64,000 nt of DNA, taken from assembly GCA_937896885.1 (NCBI GenBank), contig CALBNX010000077.1, positions 4,554 through 68,553 of the forward strand. The letters run 5' to 3'. Both the position numbers and the translations under genes were made by a program. The DNA is from an uncultured Clostridia bacterium (GTDB lineage: Bacteria > Bacillota > Clostridia > Oscillospirales > Acutalibacteraceae). Below the pieces are notes generated by a model. That model made no database searches and was not told where the DNA came from. It saw nothing but the letters and a program-made list of their open reading frames with translations. Positions 17,553 through 26,269 of this stretch are shown piece by piece (position 1 is the first letter of the stretch; each line of letters starts with the position of its first letter).

Positions 17553-18674
17553 ATGCTTCAATATGAAGAATTAAAATTGCGACTCAACTCTCATAGCGAT
17601 GAACTCGAAAATCTTGCAGAGGCATTGGGCCTTGAAAAGATGAAGAAAGAAATCGCAAATCTTGAAGAGCAAGCCGCACAAGATGGTTTCTGGGACGATA
17701 TTCAGAATTCACAAAAGGTTTTGCAGAGAACAAGCGGACTTAAAAACAAGGTTGCTGCTTATGAAAAACTCAAAGCAGATTTTGAAGATGCTCTTGTTAT
17801 GATTGAACTTGCAGATGAAGAAGGGGACGAGTCTCTCGTTGATGAATGCACAGAAAGTGTTGAAAACTTTGAGAAAGAACTTGACAGTCAAACCCTTGCA
17901 ACACTTTTAACAGGTGAATATGACTCAAAGAATGCTATTCTTACATTCCACGCAGGCGCAGGTGGCACAGAGGCTCAGGACTGGGCAGAAATGCTTTTCA
18001 GAATGTATAATCGTTGGGGTGAGCGTCACGGGTATAAAGTTTCAACACTTGACTATCTTGATGGTGACGAAGCAGGCCTTAAATCAGCGTGCATTCTTAT
18101 TGAGGGCGAAAATGCTTATGGCTTTATGAAGAGTGAAGCAGGTATTCACCGTCTTGTCCGCGTTTCACCATTCGACTCATCAGGCAGACGTCACACATCG
18201 TTCGCATCTTTAGAAGTTATGCCTGAAATCGACGAAGATACAAATGTTGATATTAACCCTGACGATATTGAAATGGCTGTTTATCGTGCAAGTGGTGCGG
18301 GTGGACAAAAGGTTAACAAAACATCATCTGCAGTTCGTCTTACTCACAAACCAACAGGAATTGTTGTTTCTTGTCAGGTTGAAAGAAGCCAACATCAGAA
18401 CCGTGAAGTTGCTATGACAATGCTTAAATCAAAGCTTATTGAGATTAAAGAGCGTGAGCACCTTGCAAAGATTGAAGACATTAAGGGTGACCACAAAGAA
18501 ATTGCATGGGGTAGCCAGATTCGTTCCTATGTATTTATGCCATATACACTTGCAAAAGACCACAGAACATCTTTTGAAAATGGTAATATAAATGCTGTTA
18601 TGGATGGTGACATTGACGGATTTATCAATGCATATCTTAAAATGCAATCACAAAAGAATTTAGAAAACAACTAA
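17553..18674 (+). CDS. prfB: peptide chain release factor 2
   Basis: Recognises UGA and UAA stop codons and triggers peptide release. The 373 residues contain the stop-codon tripeptide SPF ([15 protein letters not shown]) and the catalytic GGQ in [18 protein letters not shown]. The gene reads through in one frame from ATG 17553; no in-frame UGA occurs near codons 20-30, so the programmed +1 frameshift that controls many prfB genes is absent. Start supported by GAGGTAAAA. A strong terminator follows. Confidence 0.96.
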   Translation: MLQYEELKLRLNSHSDELENLAEALGLEKMKKEIANLEEQAAQDGFWDDIQNSQKVLQRTSGLKNKVAAYEKLKADFEDALVMIELADEEGDESLVDECTESVENFEKELDSQTLATLLTGEYDSKNAILTFHAGAGGTEAQDWAEMLFRMYNRWGERHGYKVSTLDYLDGDEAGLKSACILIEGENAYGFMKSEAGIHRLVRVSPFDSSGRRHTSFASLEVMPEIDEDTNVDINPDDIEMAVYRASGAGGQKVNKTSSAVRLTHKPTGIVVSCQVERSQHQNREVAMTMLKSKLIEIKEREHLAKIEDIKGDHKEIAWGSQIRSYVFMPYTLAKDHRTSFENGNINAVMDGDIDGFINAYLKMQSQKNLENN

Positions 18675-18680
18675 AAGAAA

Positions 18681-18716
18681 AAGGCTCGGTAAAAACCGAG
18701 CCTTAAGTTTTTGTTG
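18681..18716 (+). terminator. terminator after prfB
   Basis: A 10-bp stem, AAGGCTCGGT (18681-18690) with ACCGAGCCTT (18695-18704), a 4-nt loop, then TTTTTG. It may also serve the convergent minus-strand gene. Confidence 0.85.
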
Positions 18717-18718
18717 TT

Positions 18719-19426
18719 TTATTGTCTTTGTCTTTCTTTTTCTGCTTTTTTCATTGCTTTTTCTTTTTCATCACTGATGTTTACAAGAAGAACAGAAACT
18801 GCCCAAGCACAGATACCAAGCATTATGAACATCAAGCCCCAGAAAGCACCATCAAGTGTGAATGAAGCAACCTCACCCAAGAAACCAATGATTAAAGATG
18901 AGATAATACCATCCATATTGAGAACTTGTGAAAGTGTAATTTCACCAGCCATAAGTGGATTTGCAAAGAAACTGAAAGAAATATATGCTGCAACTGTGCT
19001 TAAAAATCCAGCACCTGAAAGACCGATAATAGCTTTGATTTTGTTTGAGAAAATAGCAAAACCGAGAATTACAAGACCCAAAACAAGCGCGATGATAATA
19101 AACACAGCAGCCACTACAAGTGGTCTGTATAACTCATTTTGAAGAATACTTGCTTTGAAATCAAAGTTTCCATCAGTAAAACCTGAAAACATATCAATCC
19201 ATTCAGGAAGCTCTGCAAGAGAAATTGACTCTTCCGTTGCCTGAAGGTTGTTTTCACCGCTGAACTTATTAAACAAATCTGAAATATCACTATGAGTAAT
19301 AAGAATGTGAATTAAATCAGCAAAATAGAAAATAGGATAAATTGCAACACAAGCGATTGCAGTAACTACTCTGAAAAGAATATCAAAACCAGTTGTTTTT
19401 TGTTTGATTTTTTTTGTTTTACTCAT
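18719..19426 (-). CDS. polytopic membrane protein of unknown function
   Basis: Not recognised. The 235 residues begin with a lysine-rich stretch (SKTKKIKQKT), then about four hydrophobic segments: about 17-40, 105-130 (VVAAVFIIIALVLGLVILGFAIF), 137-160 and 195-222. The C-terminus is charged (EKEKAMKKAEKERQRQ). A long polar loop at about 50-100 probably faces outside. The ATG at 19426 follows GGGGGAAAT and starts 2 bp after the glnS stop, so it is the last gene of the gltX-glnS transcript. An in-frame TTG overlapping the ribosome site was not used. Confidence 0.7.
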   Translation of the reverse strand: MSKTKKIKQKTTGFDILFRVVTAIACVAIYPIFYFADLIHILITHSDISDLFNKFSGENNLQATEESISLAELPEWIDMFSGFTDGNFDFKASILQNELYRPLVVAAVFIIIALVLGLVILGFAIFSNKIKAIIGLSGAGFLSTVAAYISFSFFANPLMAGEITLSQVLNMDGIISSLIIGFLGEVASFTLDGAFWGLMFIMLGICAWAVSVLLVNISDEKEKAMKKAEKERQRQ

Positions 19427-19428
19427 AT

Positions 19429-21090
19429 TTATTTCCCCCAAGAAGAATTGAGTTGTACGGTACGGTTAAACACAACATTATCTTCAGTTGATGTGATATC
19501 TACGCAGAAATAACCCTGACGCATAAACTGGAATGTGTCACCAGCTTTGAGACCGTCTTTAAGTCCGCCTTCAATAAGGCAGCCTTTAAGAATAACAAGC
19601 GATTCGGGATTAAGATTTTCTGTAAATGCGCCCGCTGATTCGTCAGATGGGTTTTCTTTATTGAAAAGTCTGTCATAAAGACGAACTTCTGCTTTGAAAC
19701 TATCTGCTTCACTTACCCAGTGTAATGTACCCTTGACTTTTCTGCCATCAGGCGAGTTACCGCCACGGCTTTCAGGGTCATAAGTGCAGTGAACACAAGT
19801 AACATTGCCATTTTCGTCTGTATCATAGCCCACACACTTAACAAAGTATGCACTTTTAAGACGAACTTCATTACCTGGGAAAAGTCTAAAATACTTTTTA
19901 ACAGGCTCAACCATAAAGTCTTCTTGTTCAACATAAATTGTTTTGCCAAAAGTTACTTTGCGAGTACCCATTTCAGGGTGCTCAGGATGAATTTCTACAT
20001 CAAGAGTTTCTGTCTTGTCTTCAGGATAGTTATCAATAACAACCTTTAATGGACGAAGCACAGCCATAGCTCTAGGAGCATTTGCATTGAGCTCATCACG
20101 AACACAAGATTCCAAAAGACCGTAGTCAACAACTGAATAAGCCTTTGAAACGCCAATCTTTTCACAGAAATTGCGGATTGCAGCTGCGGGGTATCCGCGT
20201 CTTCTCATACCGCTGAGAGTTGCCATTCTTGGGTCATTCCAACCATCAACAATGCCTTCGTTAACAAGCGCCAAACATTTTCTCTTACTTGTAAGGCAAT
20301 AGTTAAGGTTAAGACGAGCAAACTCAATTTGTCTTGGTGGTGTAGGAATATCAAGAGCCTTTAAGAACCAATCATATAAAGGTCTGTGGTTTTCAAACTC
20401 AAGTGAGCAAAGAGAATGTGTAACACCTTCTTTAGCATCCGACAATGGATGAGCAAAGTCATACATTGGGTAAACACACCATTTGTCACCTGTCTGGTGA
20501 TGTGGCACATGAGCAATTCTGTAAATTACAGGGTCACGCATATTGATATTAGCAGCAGCCATATCAATCTTTGCGCGAAGAACTCTTGCGCCGTTTTCGA
20601 ATTCACCATCAGTCATTCTCTTGAATAAATCAAGATTTTCTTCAATACTTCTTTCTCTGTATGGACTGTTCTTACCTGGCTCTGTGAGAGTGCCGCGATA
20701 TTCTCTAATTTCGTCAGCAGAAAGGTCGTCAACATAAGCAAGACCTTTTTCGATAAGCTTTACAGCACATTCATAGATAAAGTCAAAATAACTTGATGCG
20801 AAAAGGCATTTGTTCCATTTAAAACCAAGCCATTCAATATCTTCTTTGATTGCATCAACATATTCTGTGTCTTCTTTTTGTGGGTTTGTGTCATCAAGAC
20901 GAAGGTTGCACTCGCCTTTATATTTTTTGCTTGTTGCAAAGTTAATGCAAATCGCTTTTGCATGACCAATGTGAAGATATCCGTTTGGTTCAGGTGGAAA
21001 ACGAGTCTGAACTTTGTCATACACACCGTTTTCAAGGTCTTCGTCGATGAAATCGTGTATAAAATTTGAAATGTTTGTAATTTCTTCCAT
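19429..21090 (-). CDS. glnS: glutaminyl-tRNA synthetase
   Basis: Charges tRNA(Gln) with glutamine. The 553 residues contain the class I signatures [17 protein letters not shown] (HIGH) and LTSKRK in place of KMSKS, followed by the beta-barrel anticodon-binding domains ([18 protein letters not shown]). Many Firmicutes lack GlnRS and use GatCAB transamidation, so its presence is informative about the lineage. It lies 4 bp downstream of gltX, and the pair provides separate Glu and Gln charging. Confidence 0.95.
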   Translation of the reverse strand: MEEITNISNFIHDFIDEDLENGVYDKVQTRFPPEPNGYLHIGHAKAICINFATSKKYKGECNLRLDDTNPQKEDTEYVDAIKEDIEWLGFKWNKCLFASSYFDFIYECAVKLIEKGLAYVDDLSADEIREYRGTLTEPGKNSPYRERSIEENLDLFKRMTDGEFENGARVLRAKIDMAAANINMRDPVIYRIAHVPHHQTGDKWCVYPMYDFAHPLSDAKEGVTHSLCSLEFENHRPLYDWFLKALDIPTPPRQIEFARLNLNYCLTSKRKCLALVNEGIVDGWNDPRMATLSGMRRRGYPAAAIRNFCEKIGVSKAYSVVDYGLLESCVRDELNANAPRAMAVLRPLKVVIDNYPEDKTETLDVEIHPEHPEMGTRKVTFGKTIYVEQEDFMVEPVKKYFRLFPGNEVRLKSAYFVKCVGYDTDENGNVTCVHCTYDPESRGGNSPDGRKVKGTLHWVSEADSFKAEVRLYDRLFNKENPSDESAGAFTENLNPESLVILKGCLIEGGLKDGLKAGDTFQFMRQGYFCVDITSTEDNVVFNRTVQLNSSWGK

Positions 21091-21094
21091 ATAT

Positions 21095-22753
21095 TTAAGC
21101 CTCTTTATAAGAATTTATTGCATTGTCAATTCTGCTCATTACTTCTTGTGAACCCAAAATCTGCATAATGTAATACAAATCAGGTGTGTTTGTGCGAGAT
21201 GTCATAGCAACACGAATAACTGTTGAAACATCACCAACGTGACCCTTGAATGCGTCAGGATTTTGCTTATATTCTTTAACATTTGGTGTGAATCCACAAG
21301 CAGAGCAAAGCTCTTTGATTTTATTGAACCACTCTTCTTTGCTATCGTTTGCAGAATATATATCCTTATACTTTGTAAGGATTTCAACTGCATCTGCTTT
21401 ATTGATGTGTTCGGGAAGTGTGTAATCTGCGTCGTAAAGTTCGTTGTAGAAGTAAGTTACATAGTCTTCCACTTCTTCCCAACAAGCAATATCTTTACGT
21501 GGTTTTGGATTATCACGGTCAATGTTGAGAATTGCGATTGCTTTTTCTTTATCTTCAACGAGGAGTGCATAGAGCACTTCATTATAATCCATTGCCCAAT
21601 CTGTAACAAGCTTGTAAACTTCTTTTGCAGTCATAACAGAAATTACATTTTTTGATACATCGTTAAACTTAACCATATCAAAAAGTGCACCAGAAACGCT
21701 CATCTTTTTAAGATTAAATGGGAATTTTTTAATATCTTCGTTTTTATTTGCTCTGCGCCAATCTTCAAAGTTTGAGTTGAGAATGGTGAGCATATATTCT
21801 TTAACTGATGCTTCAGGATAACCTTTTTCAATATAGAATGAAACATTTGCTTCAGGGTCTTTTCTTTTTGAAAGTTTTCTCTTGCCACCGTTTTCTTCTT
21901 TCATAATTGGTGCAATGTGAGCATATTTAACAGGCTTAAAGCCACAAGTTCTGAAAAGCTCAATATGAAGTGGAACAGAAGCAATCCACTCGTCACCACG
22001 AACAACATGAGTTGTGCGCATCAAGTGGTCGTCGATTGCGTGAGCAAAGTGATATGTTGGAATTCCGTCGGTTTTAAGAATAACAACGTCATTCACGTTT
22101 TCGCTCATTTCAATTTTGCCTTTAATCATATCGTCAAATGCAATTTTTCTCTGTATGTCACCCATTGAACGAAGACGAATGGTATATGGAATACCCGCAT
22201 TGATTTTTTCAATGACTTCATCATCACTTAAATCTCTGCACTTTGCGTATGCACCATAATAACCCTTGATATCTTCATTTTCTTGACGGTTTCTGATATC
22301 TTCAAGGTCTTCCGGTGTGCAGAAACAAGGATAAGCCTTGCCTTCTTCTACAAGTTTTTTAGCAAATGTACGATAGATTTCTCTACGGTGGCTCTGTGTA
22401 TAAGGGCCATAGTTACCATATTCAGTATTAAAACCTGTAACACCTTCGTCAGGAGTAACACCAAAAGCCTTAAGACCGGTTACGATACCTGTAACACCAT
22501 CTTCTACTTCGCGCTTTTTGTCAGTATCTTCAATTCGAAGCATAAATACGCCGTTTGTAGTTTCTGCAGTAAGCTTTGATGCGAAACCAGCATAAAGTCC
22601 GCCGAAGTGCAAATAACCTGTTGGGCTTGGAGCAAATCTTGTCACTCTTGCGCCGTCCGGCAAATCTCTTGCAGGATAAAGTTCTTCATAATATTCTGTG
22701 GACTTGTCCACATCGCTGAAAATAAGTTCAGCAATTTTTTTGCAGTCTGTCAT
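21095..22753 (-). CDS. gltX: glutamyl-tRNA synthetase
   Basis: Charges tRNA(Glu); the product also feeds tetrapyrrole synthesis in many bacteria. The 552 residues show the class I motif in the form [16 protein letters not shown] (HFGG rather than HIGH) and [14 protein letters not shown] for KMSKS. The length and motif variant match the longer clostridial GluRS type rather than the roughly 480-aa type. It is translated just before glnS. No T-box leader is present: the upstream GDPD gene ends only 10 bp away on the far side of the gltX start. Confidence 0.93.
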   Translation of the reverse strand: MTDCKKIAELIFSDVDKSTEYYEELYPARDLPDGARVTRFAPSPTGYLHFGGLYAGFASKLTAETTNGVFMLRIEDTDKKREVEDGVTGIVTGLKAFGVTPDEGVTGFNTEYGNYGPYTQSHRREIYRTFAKKLVEEGKAYPCFCTPEDLEDIRNRQENEDIKGYYGAYAKCRDLSDDEVIEKINAGIPYTIRLRSMGDIQRKIAFDDMIKGKIEMSENVNDVVILKTDGIPTYHFAHAIDDHLMRTTHVVRGDEWIASVPLHIELFRTCGFKPVKYAHIAPIMKEENGGKRKLSKRKDPEANVSFYIEKGYPEASVKEYMLTILNSNFEDWRRANKNEDIKKFPFNLKKMSVSGALFDMVKFNDVSKNVISVMTAKEVYKLVTDWAMDYNEVLYALLVEDKEKAIAILNIDRDNPKPRKDIACWEEVEDYVTYFYNELYDADYTLPEHINKADAVEILTKYKDIYSANDSKEEWFNKIKELCSACGFTPNVKEYKQNPDAFKGHVGDVSTVIRVAMTSRTNTPDLYYIMQILGSQEVMSRIDNAINSYKEA

Positions 22754-22763
22754 TTTATACCTC

Positions 22764-23612
22764 TTATTCAGGAAGAATTGCGTTTGTTGTAATGTATTTC
22801 ACGCCGTTTGCAATCATGTTGTTGAGCATTTCTTTTGTGTCAACTGTCCAGCAAGCAGCAGTAAGATTATTGTCGTGAATTTTCTGAATCATTTCAGGTT
22901 TGCCACGCTTTGCTTCAAAAGCAACGCCGTTACCGTTTTCAATACATTCCTGAAGCTTTTCATCTGTAATTGTGTGCATTAAATACCAAAGTTCCATGTC
23001 TGGTGAAAGATTTCTGAATTCACGAAGCACAGGAGCATGGAATGAAATAAGAATAACATCTTTTTCAATGTCATATTTACGGATGATTTCGAGCAAGTCT
23101 GCAACTTTTTCAACACGCTTGTCCTTAACTTCAATCATTGGACGAATATTTGCTTCTTTGCATATTTCAATAAAGTCTTCAACAAGGCAAACTGTTGCAT
23201 CAGGATAATCTTCAATATTTGCACCATTTGTGAATTTAACTTTTGAAAGGGTTTCATAAGACATTTTCTTAACATCGCCCTTTTCTTTTGCCATTGACTG
23301 AAGCATATAGTCGTGAATAATTACCCACTTGTTGTCAGTTGTGCAATGCACATCACATTCAAGAGCGTAATAATTGTGCTTTGCTGCTTCTTTGAATGCT
23401 TCGATTGTATTTTCAGGGACGATTGAAGAAAGTCCTCTGTGAGCAGTAAGGTGAATTTCATCTAATTTTGCATCAGTTGATTCTGTAAAAGTGATAATAG
23501 GTTTTGGACCTTTCACACCATAGCGAACATCAACATAAGCCTTTCTTGCAGCGATGCCGAGTGCAGCTGCAGGGATTGCAAAACCTAAAAATTTCTTTGT
23601 GCCTTTTTTCAT
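22764..23612 (-). CDS. glycerophosphodiester phosphodiesterase family protein
   Basis: Hydrolyses glycerophosphodiesters to glycerol-3-phosphate and an alcohol in characterised relatives. The roughly 282 residues carry a hydrophobic N-terminal segment (FLGFAIPAAALGIAARKAY) and the TIM-barrel GDPD motifs: LTAHRGLSSIVPENTIEAF, LECDVHCTTDNKWVIIHD and MIEVKDKR. The catalytic histidines and acidic metal ligands are intact. The ATG at 23612 is preferred over one 15 bp upstream because GGGTGG precedes it. The next gene, gltX, begins 10 bp after its stop, so they may be cotranscribed. Confidence 0.88.
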   Translation of the reverse strand: MKKGTKKFLGFAIPAAALGIAARKAYVDVRYGVKGPKPIITFTESTDAKLDEIHLTAHRGLSSIVPENTIEAFKEAAKHNYYALECDVHCTTDNKWVIIHDYMLQSMAKEKGDVKKMSYETLSKVKFTNGANIEDYPDATVCLVEDFIEICKEANIRPMIEVKDKRVEKVADLLEIIRKYDIEKDVILISFHAPVLREFRNLSPDMELWYLMHTITDEKLQECIENGNGVAFEAKRGKPEMIQKIHDNNLTAACWTVDTKEMLNNMIANGVKYITTNAILPE

Positions 23613-23692
23613 TTTAATGCCACCCATTCCACAAAAATATAATTATAAACATTATACAATAAAACTGCTCAAAAGTAAATGCAAAATAGCAA

Positions 23693-23722
23693 AAAAATGG
23701 CGCTCTCAAGGGGCGAGAGCGC
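23693..23722 (-). terminator. terminator of the FAD oxidoreductase gene
   Basis: Read on the minus strand: an 8-bp GC-rich stem GCGCTCTC/GAGAGCGC (23715-23722 with 23700-23707), then CCA and seven T residues. It separates the oxidoreductase from the GDPD-gltX-glnS run. Confidence 0.85.
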
Positions 23723-23739
23723 TAATTTTTATCAATATT

Positions 23740-25068
23740 TTAATGTTTGAAACATTTGTTGTATTCTTTAACCCACTTAAGCACTGCTTGACGGTTATAA
23801 ATAGGTGGCATTGCGGCAGTAACAGCAGTTGCTTTTGCCAGTTGCAAGCCCATATTAACAACCTTTTTGAGAATGACTTTGTTGTTGAGAAGTCCTTCAA
23901 CTTTAATCTTAATATCAGCAGGAGTCATTCCGCTGAGCATTGCACCGAGACTTGAAGATTCTGCGTCAATTGTCATATCTTCTGCGTTGAGAATACCCTT
24001 TGCAAAAATATAATCTAATTCGTGACCTTCAAGGCGGGTAAGCAGTAATTTAACGCAAGCCATAGGCGCCATTGCCGCGCCGATTTCTTTGTAGTAATTC
24101 TTTTGGTATGTCCAAAGAGTTTCTGCGCTATATGAACAATTTTTATCTTCAGAAATTGCATCTGCAAGAATTTTTGCAGCTTTAAGTGCGTTTGCAATAC
24201 CTGAACCGATAACTGGCACAGTCATAAAAGCAGAGTCACCGATAGCAGCATAACCATCTGCAACCATAATACCAAGTGGTTGACGAACAGGAATATTCGC
24301 AAAATCACCTGCACGAATAATTTTTGTGCCAATGCTTGGATTTGATTTTCTTAAATCTTCAATCTGCTCGTTTGCATAATCAAGGTCAAACTTGTGGAAT
24401 CGACCAATAAGTACATCTGTATATTTTTCTTCAGTTGCAACCCAAGAAATACCTAATTGGTTGTTAGGCAACATAATAATCTTGAACTTTTCGTCATCAT
24501 TAACTTCAGCGGTTTTATTGAAGAACGCACGGTAAACATAAAATTGCTCGTATTCGATAGGATTATTCTGAACACCGAATGATTCAGGCAAATTTTGTCT
24601 GACAGGGGAGTTAAGGCCACAAGCGTCAATCACAAGGTCACCAAAATATTCGCCTTTTTCAGTTTTAATACCAACAACTCGGTTGCCATAGAGAATAGGA
24701 CCAAGAACATTTTGTTTATATTCAAACTTAACCCCGGCTTCAACTGCGTGAGAAATGAGATATTTATAAATCTCACTGCGCTCCATCTGAATTTCTTTTC
24801 TGTCGTCTTCAGTATTCTGTGTAAGTGCTGTTTCCATTGCAGGACCATAGAATGTTACGTCATTTTTAAGGTTATAAAGTTTCTTGTCAGGAATTGGCAA
24901 ACCAATAGCCAAAAGTCCTTTTTTGTCAAAAATATCAGTCCAATCATAACCCATTTTTGTTTTAGCATTTCTCTCATAAACGGTAACATCAAAGCCACGC
25001 TTTGCAAGAAGCATAGCAGCGGCAATACCGCCGTGGCCACCACCGGCAACAATAATTTTCTTTCCCAT
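23740..25068 (-). CDS. FAD-dependent oxidoreductase (NAD(P)/FAD monooxygenase/geranylgeranyl-reductase-like)
   Basis: A flavoprotein of 442 residues with the dinucleotide fold at its N-terminus (IIVAGGGHGGIAAAMLLAKRG) and a second FAD motif DGYAAIGDSAFMTVPVIGSG near 280, as in the p-hydroxybenzoate hydroxylase and geranylgeranyl reductase superfamily. The substrate is not evident. The C-terminal 100 residues (EGLLNNKVILKKVVNMGLQLAKA) are hydrophobic and helical, possibly membrane-associated. The start chosen is ATG 25068, with AAAGGGGAT upstream; an earlier in-frame start adds 15 residues without a ribosome site. It has its own promoter and terminator. Confidence 0.8.
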   Translation of the reverse strand: MGKKIIVAGGGHGGIAAAMLLAKRGFDVTVYERNAKTKMGYDWTDIFDKKGLLAIGLPIPDKKLYNLKNDVTFYGPAMETALTQNTEDDRKEIQMERSEIYKYLISHAVEAGVKFEYKQNVLGPILYGNRVVGIKTEKGEYFGDLVIDACGLNSPVRQNLPESFGVQNNPIEYEQFYVYRAFFNKTAEVNDDEKFKIIMLPNNQLGISWVATEEKYTDVLIGRFHKFDLDYANEQIEDLRKSNPSIGTKIIRAGDFANIPVRQPLGIMVADGYAAIGDSAFMTVPVIGSGIANALKAAKILADAISEDKNCSYSAETLWTYQKNYYKEIGAAMAPMACVKLLLTRLEGHELDYIFAKGILNAEDMTIDAESSSLGAMLSGMTPADIKIKVEGLLNNKVILKKVVNMGLQLAKATAVTAAMPPIYNRQAVLKWVKEYNKCFKH

Positions 25069-25103
25069 AAAACAAATCCCCTTTGTAAGAATTATGTAAA
25101 TAA

Positions 25104-25132
25104 ATGGTAACATATTTTTAAGTGGATTTCAA
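25104..25132 (-). promoter_or_regulatory. promoter of the FAD oxidoreductase gene
   Basis: Minus strand: TTGAAA (25132-25127), 17 bp, TACCAT (25109-25104), about 35 bp before the start codon. Confidence 0.5.
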
Positions 25133-25200
25133 TAAGATAATAGGACTTATATAATGTATCCAACAAATTGTAGTTTGTCGGGATAGTTAATATGATAAGC

Positions 25201-25225
25201 GTAGGGCGGGGGCTTGCTCCCGCCG
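25201..25225. repeat. GTAGGG-led GC-rich hairpin element
   Basis: GTAGGG is followed by a 6-bp stem GGCGGG (25205-25210) with CCCGCC (25219-25224) around GGCTTGCT. It is markedly more GC-rich than its surroundings, and the GTAGGG lead recurs at 25340 and, inverted, at 25409-25414. This looks like a mobile or dispersed intergenic palindrome. Confidence 0.5.
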
Positions 25226-25262
25226 TTTGAAGTGCATAAGATAATCAGGGTTTGTCTAACAG

Positions 25263-25290
25263 AATGCAAAGTGCAGAGTGCAGAGTGCAG
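25263..25290 (+). repeat. period-7 tandem repeat, ARTGMAR (4 units)
   Basis: Units AATGCAA, AGTGCAG, AGTGCAG, AGTGCAG run without gaps. They belong to the same heptamer family as 26214-26248 and 56863-56897. Confidence 0.75.
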
Positions 25291-25338
25291 AGTGTCGGAA
25301 CTGCGTTGCGAATTATAGATATAATTCATTTTGTGCGT

Positions 25339-25415
25339 TGTAGGGGACGACGACTCGGCGTCCCGCAGGTTTTGATGTTAATTGTTTCGGGCTGCCGTGG
25401 TCGTCAGCCCCTACA
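25339..25415. repeat. 77-bp inverted-repeat element with two internal hairpins
   Basis: The ends are a 16-bp inverted repeat with two mismatches: TGTAGGGGACGACGAC (25339-25354) and GTCGTCAGCCCCTACA (25400-25415). Each arm also folds locally: GGGACG with CGTCCC in the left arm, GGGCTG with CAGCCC in the right. Length, terminal inverted repeats and GC content unlike the flanks are MITE-like. No target-site duplication could be confirmed. Confidence 0.55.
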
Positions 25416-25620
25416 TTGTTTGATGGTCGATTTTAACGAGATATTAGAATCGACAAATTCAAATTTGTTTATTCTTGTTTAAAAGCTTGACGAGTGCTTC
25501 GATTACCTAGACAAAAATAAAAAGTCCCGAAAAAATCGAAACTTTTCATTTTAATGTGAAGCGACTACATACGAGATGTTTTTCCTTTGTTCTTATCAGT
25601 TATTGAACTCTCACATAAAT

Positions 25621-25805
25621 CACGGCAAAGCTGTGTATATCATCAATTCCTGTGGGAATTGCATATCATCAAAACAAAGTTTTGTATATCATCATTGCGA
25701 AAGCTTTTTGATACACACCTAAAGGTGTGATGAGATACAAAGGCGGCATTGCCACTTTTGATGATATACACGCTACGCGTGATGATATGCCAGTGCTTTC
25801 GCAAT
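25621..25805. repeat. nested palindromic-module cluster
   Basis: The left half carries the conserved spacer TATATCATC three times (25636, 25662, 25685) between different small hairpins (CACGGC-aaa-GCTGTG, AATTCC-tgtg-GGAATT, AAAAC-aaa-GTTTT). The right half carries the reverse complement TGATGATAT twice (25759, 25780), plus a degenerate copy near 25730, between further hairpins (CACACC-taaa-GGTGTG, CACGC-tac-GCGTG). ATTGCGAAAGC (25694-25704) is matched by GCTTTCGCAAT (25795-25805). Thus the whole can fold as one large cruciform with side hairpins. No coding potential. Confidence 0.75.
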
Positions 25806-25841
25806 GGATAAAAAATCGACAGGTTGAAACCTGTCGATTTT
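25804..25841 (-). terminator. terminator of tmRNA
   Basis: On the minus strand, a stem of about 14 bp, AAAATCGACAGG with CCTGTCGATTTT (25829-25841 with 25811-25824), ends in a T run. It starts directly at the tmRNA 3' end. Confidence 0.85.
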
Positions 25842-26194
25842 TGGTGGAGATGGCGAGAGTCGAACTCGCGTCCGAAAATCTATTCCTGAAACTTTCTACG
25901 AGTGTAGTTTATCTATTGTCATTCCCTACGGGACAGCCGACAAACAGGCATTCCTTTCAGTAGCCCTGTGATGTGTGACGGACTACAAGGCGGTTATCCG
26001 TTCACATTTACTGCTAAATGACACTCCTTACCGAGCCGCAGTTCTCTCGGGGGAATGCTCGCCGCTAATTAAGCAGCAAGAAGTACTTTTTCGTTTTTGT
26101 CGTTTATTTTTGATAAACCGTCCGTTTTATAGTGGTCAGACTCCACTACTCGCTTATCGCAGTTCAAAATCCCCGTCGAAATCCTTTCATCCCC
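25842..26194 (-). ncRNA. ssrA: transfer-messenger RNA (tmRNA)
   Basis: tmRNA rescues ribosomes stalled on broken messages and adds a degradation tag. The 353-nt gene has a 5' end GGGGATGAAAGGATTTCGAC (26194 downward) whose first seven bases pair with CATCTCC next to the encoded 3' ACCA. The TΨC arm GCGAGTTCGACTCTCGC is near the 3' end. The tag reading frame ends at the TAA at 26071-26069, and its last codons read NDKNEKVLLAA. The resume codon is unclear: the codon before AAC GAC is ATA, where most tags have alanine. Its protein partner smpB is 0.7 kb upstream on the same strand. Confidence 0.95.
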
Positions 26195-26213
26195 ATATAT
26201 ATCGCTTCGCTCA

Positions 26214-26248
26214 AGTGAAGAGTGAAGAATGAAAAGTGAAAAGTTAAG
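26214..26248 (+). repeat. period-7 tandem repeat, ARTGMAR (5 units)
   Basis: AGTGAAG, AGTGAAG, AATGAAA, AGTGAAA, AGTTAAG in uninterrupted 7-bp steps. It lies between the zinc-ribbon gene and ssrA, inside what would be the ssrA upstream region. Confidence 0.7.
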
Positions 26249-26249
26249 G

Positions 26250-26265
26250 GGATGCTGACGCATCC
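26250..26265 (-). terminator. short hairpin after the zinc-ribbon gene
   Basis: Minus strand GGATGC-GTCA-GCATCC, 6 bp, followed by CCTTAACTTTT. The U tract is poor, so read-through toward ssrA is likely. It could instead be a processing structure. Confidence 0.35.
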
Positions 26266-26269
26266 GATA

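Noticed and set aside
24595..25110. 171-codon plus-strand frame antisense to the FAD oxidoreductase
   Set aside because: The opposite strand carries an intact FAD-binding protein with promoter and ribosome site; the antisense translation is low-complexity, rich in Phe, Asn and Cys.
25621..25805. Regularly spaced repeats resembling a short CRISPR array
   Set aside because: The conserved word changes orientation halfway, the intervening units are themselves palindromic and of unequal length, and no cas gene is present.
25727..26263. Open frames on both strands across the tmRNA gene
   Set aside because: They overlap a confident tmRNA, lack ribosome sites and show no protein family features; the minus-strand frame only contains the tmRNA tag.
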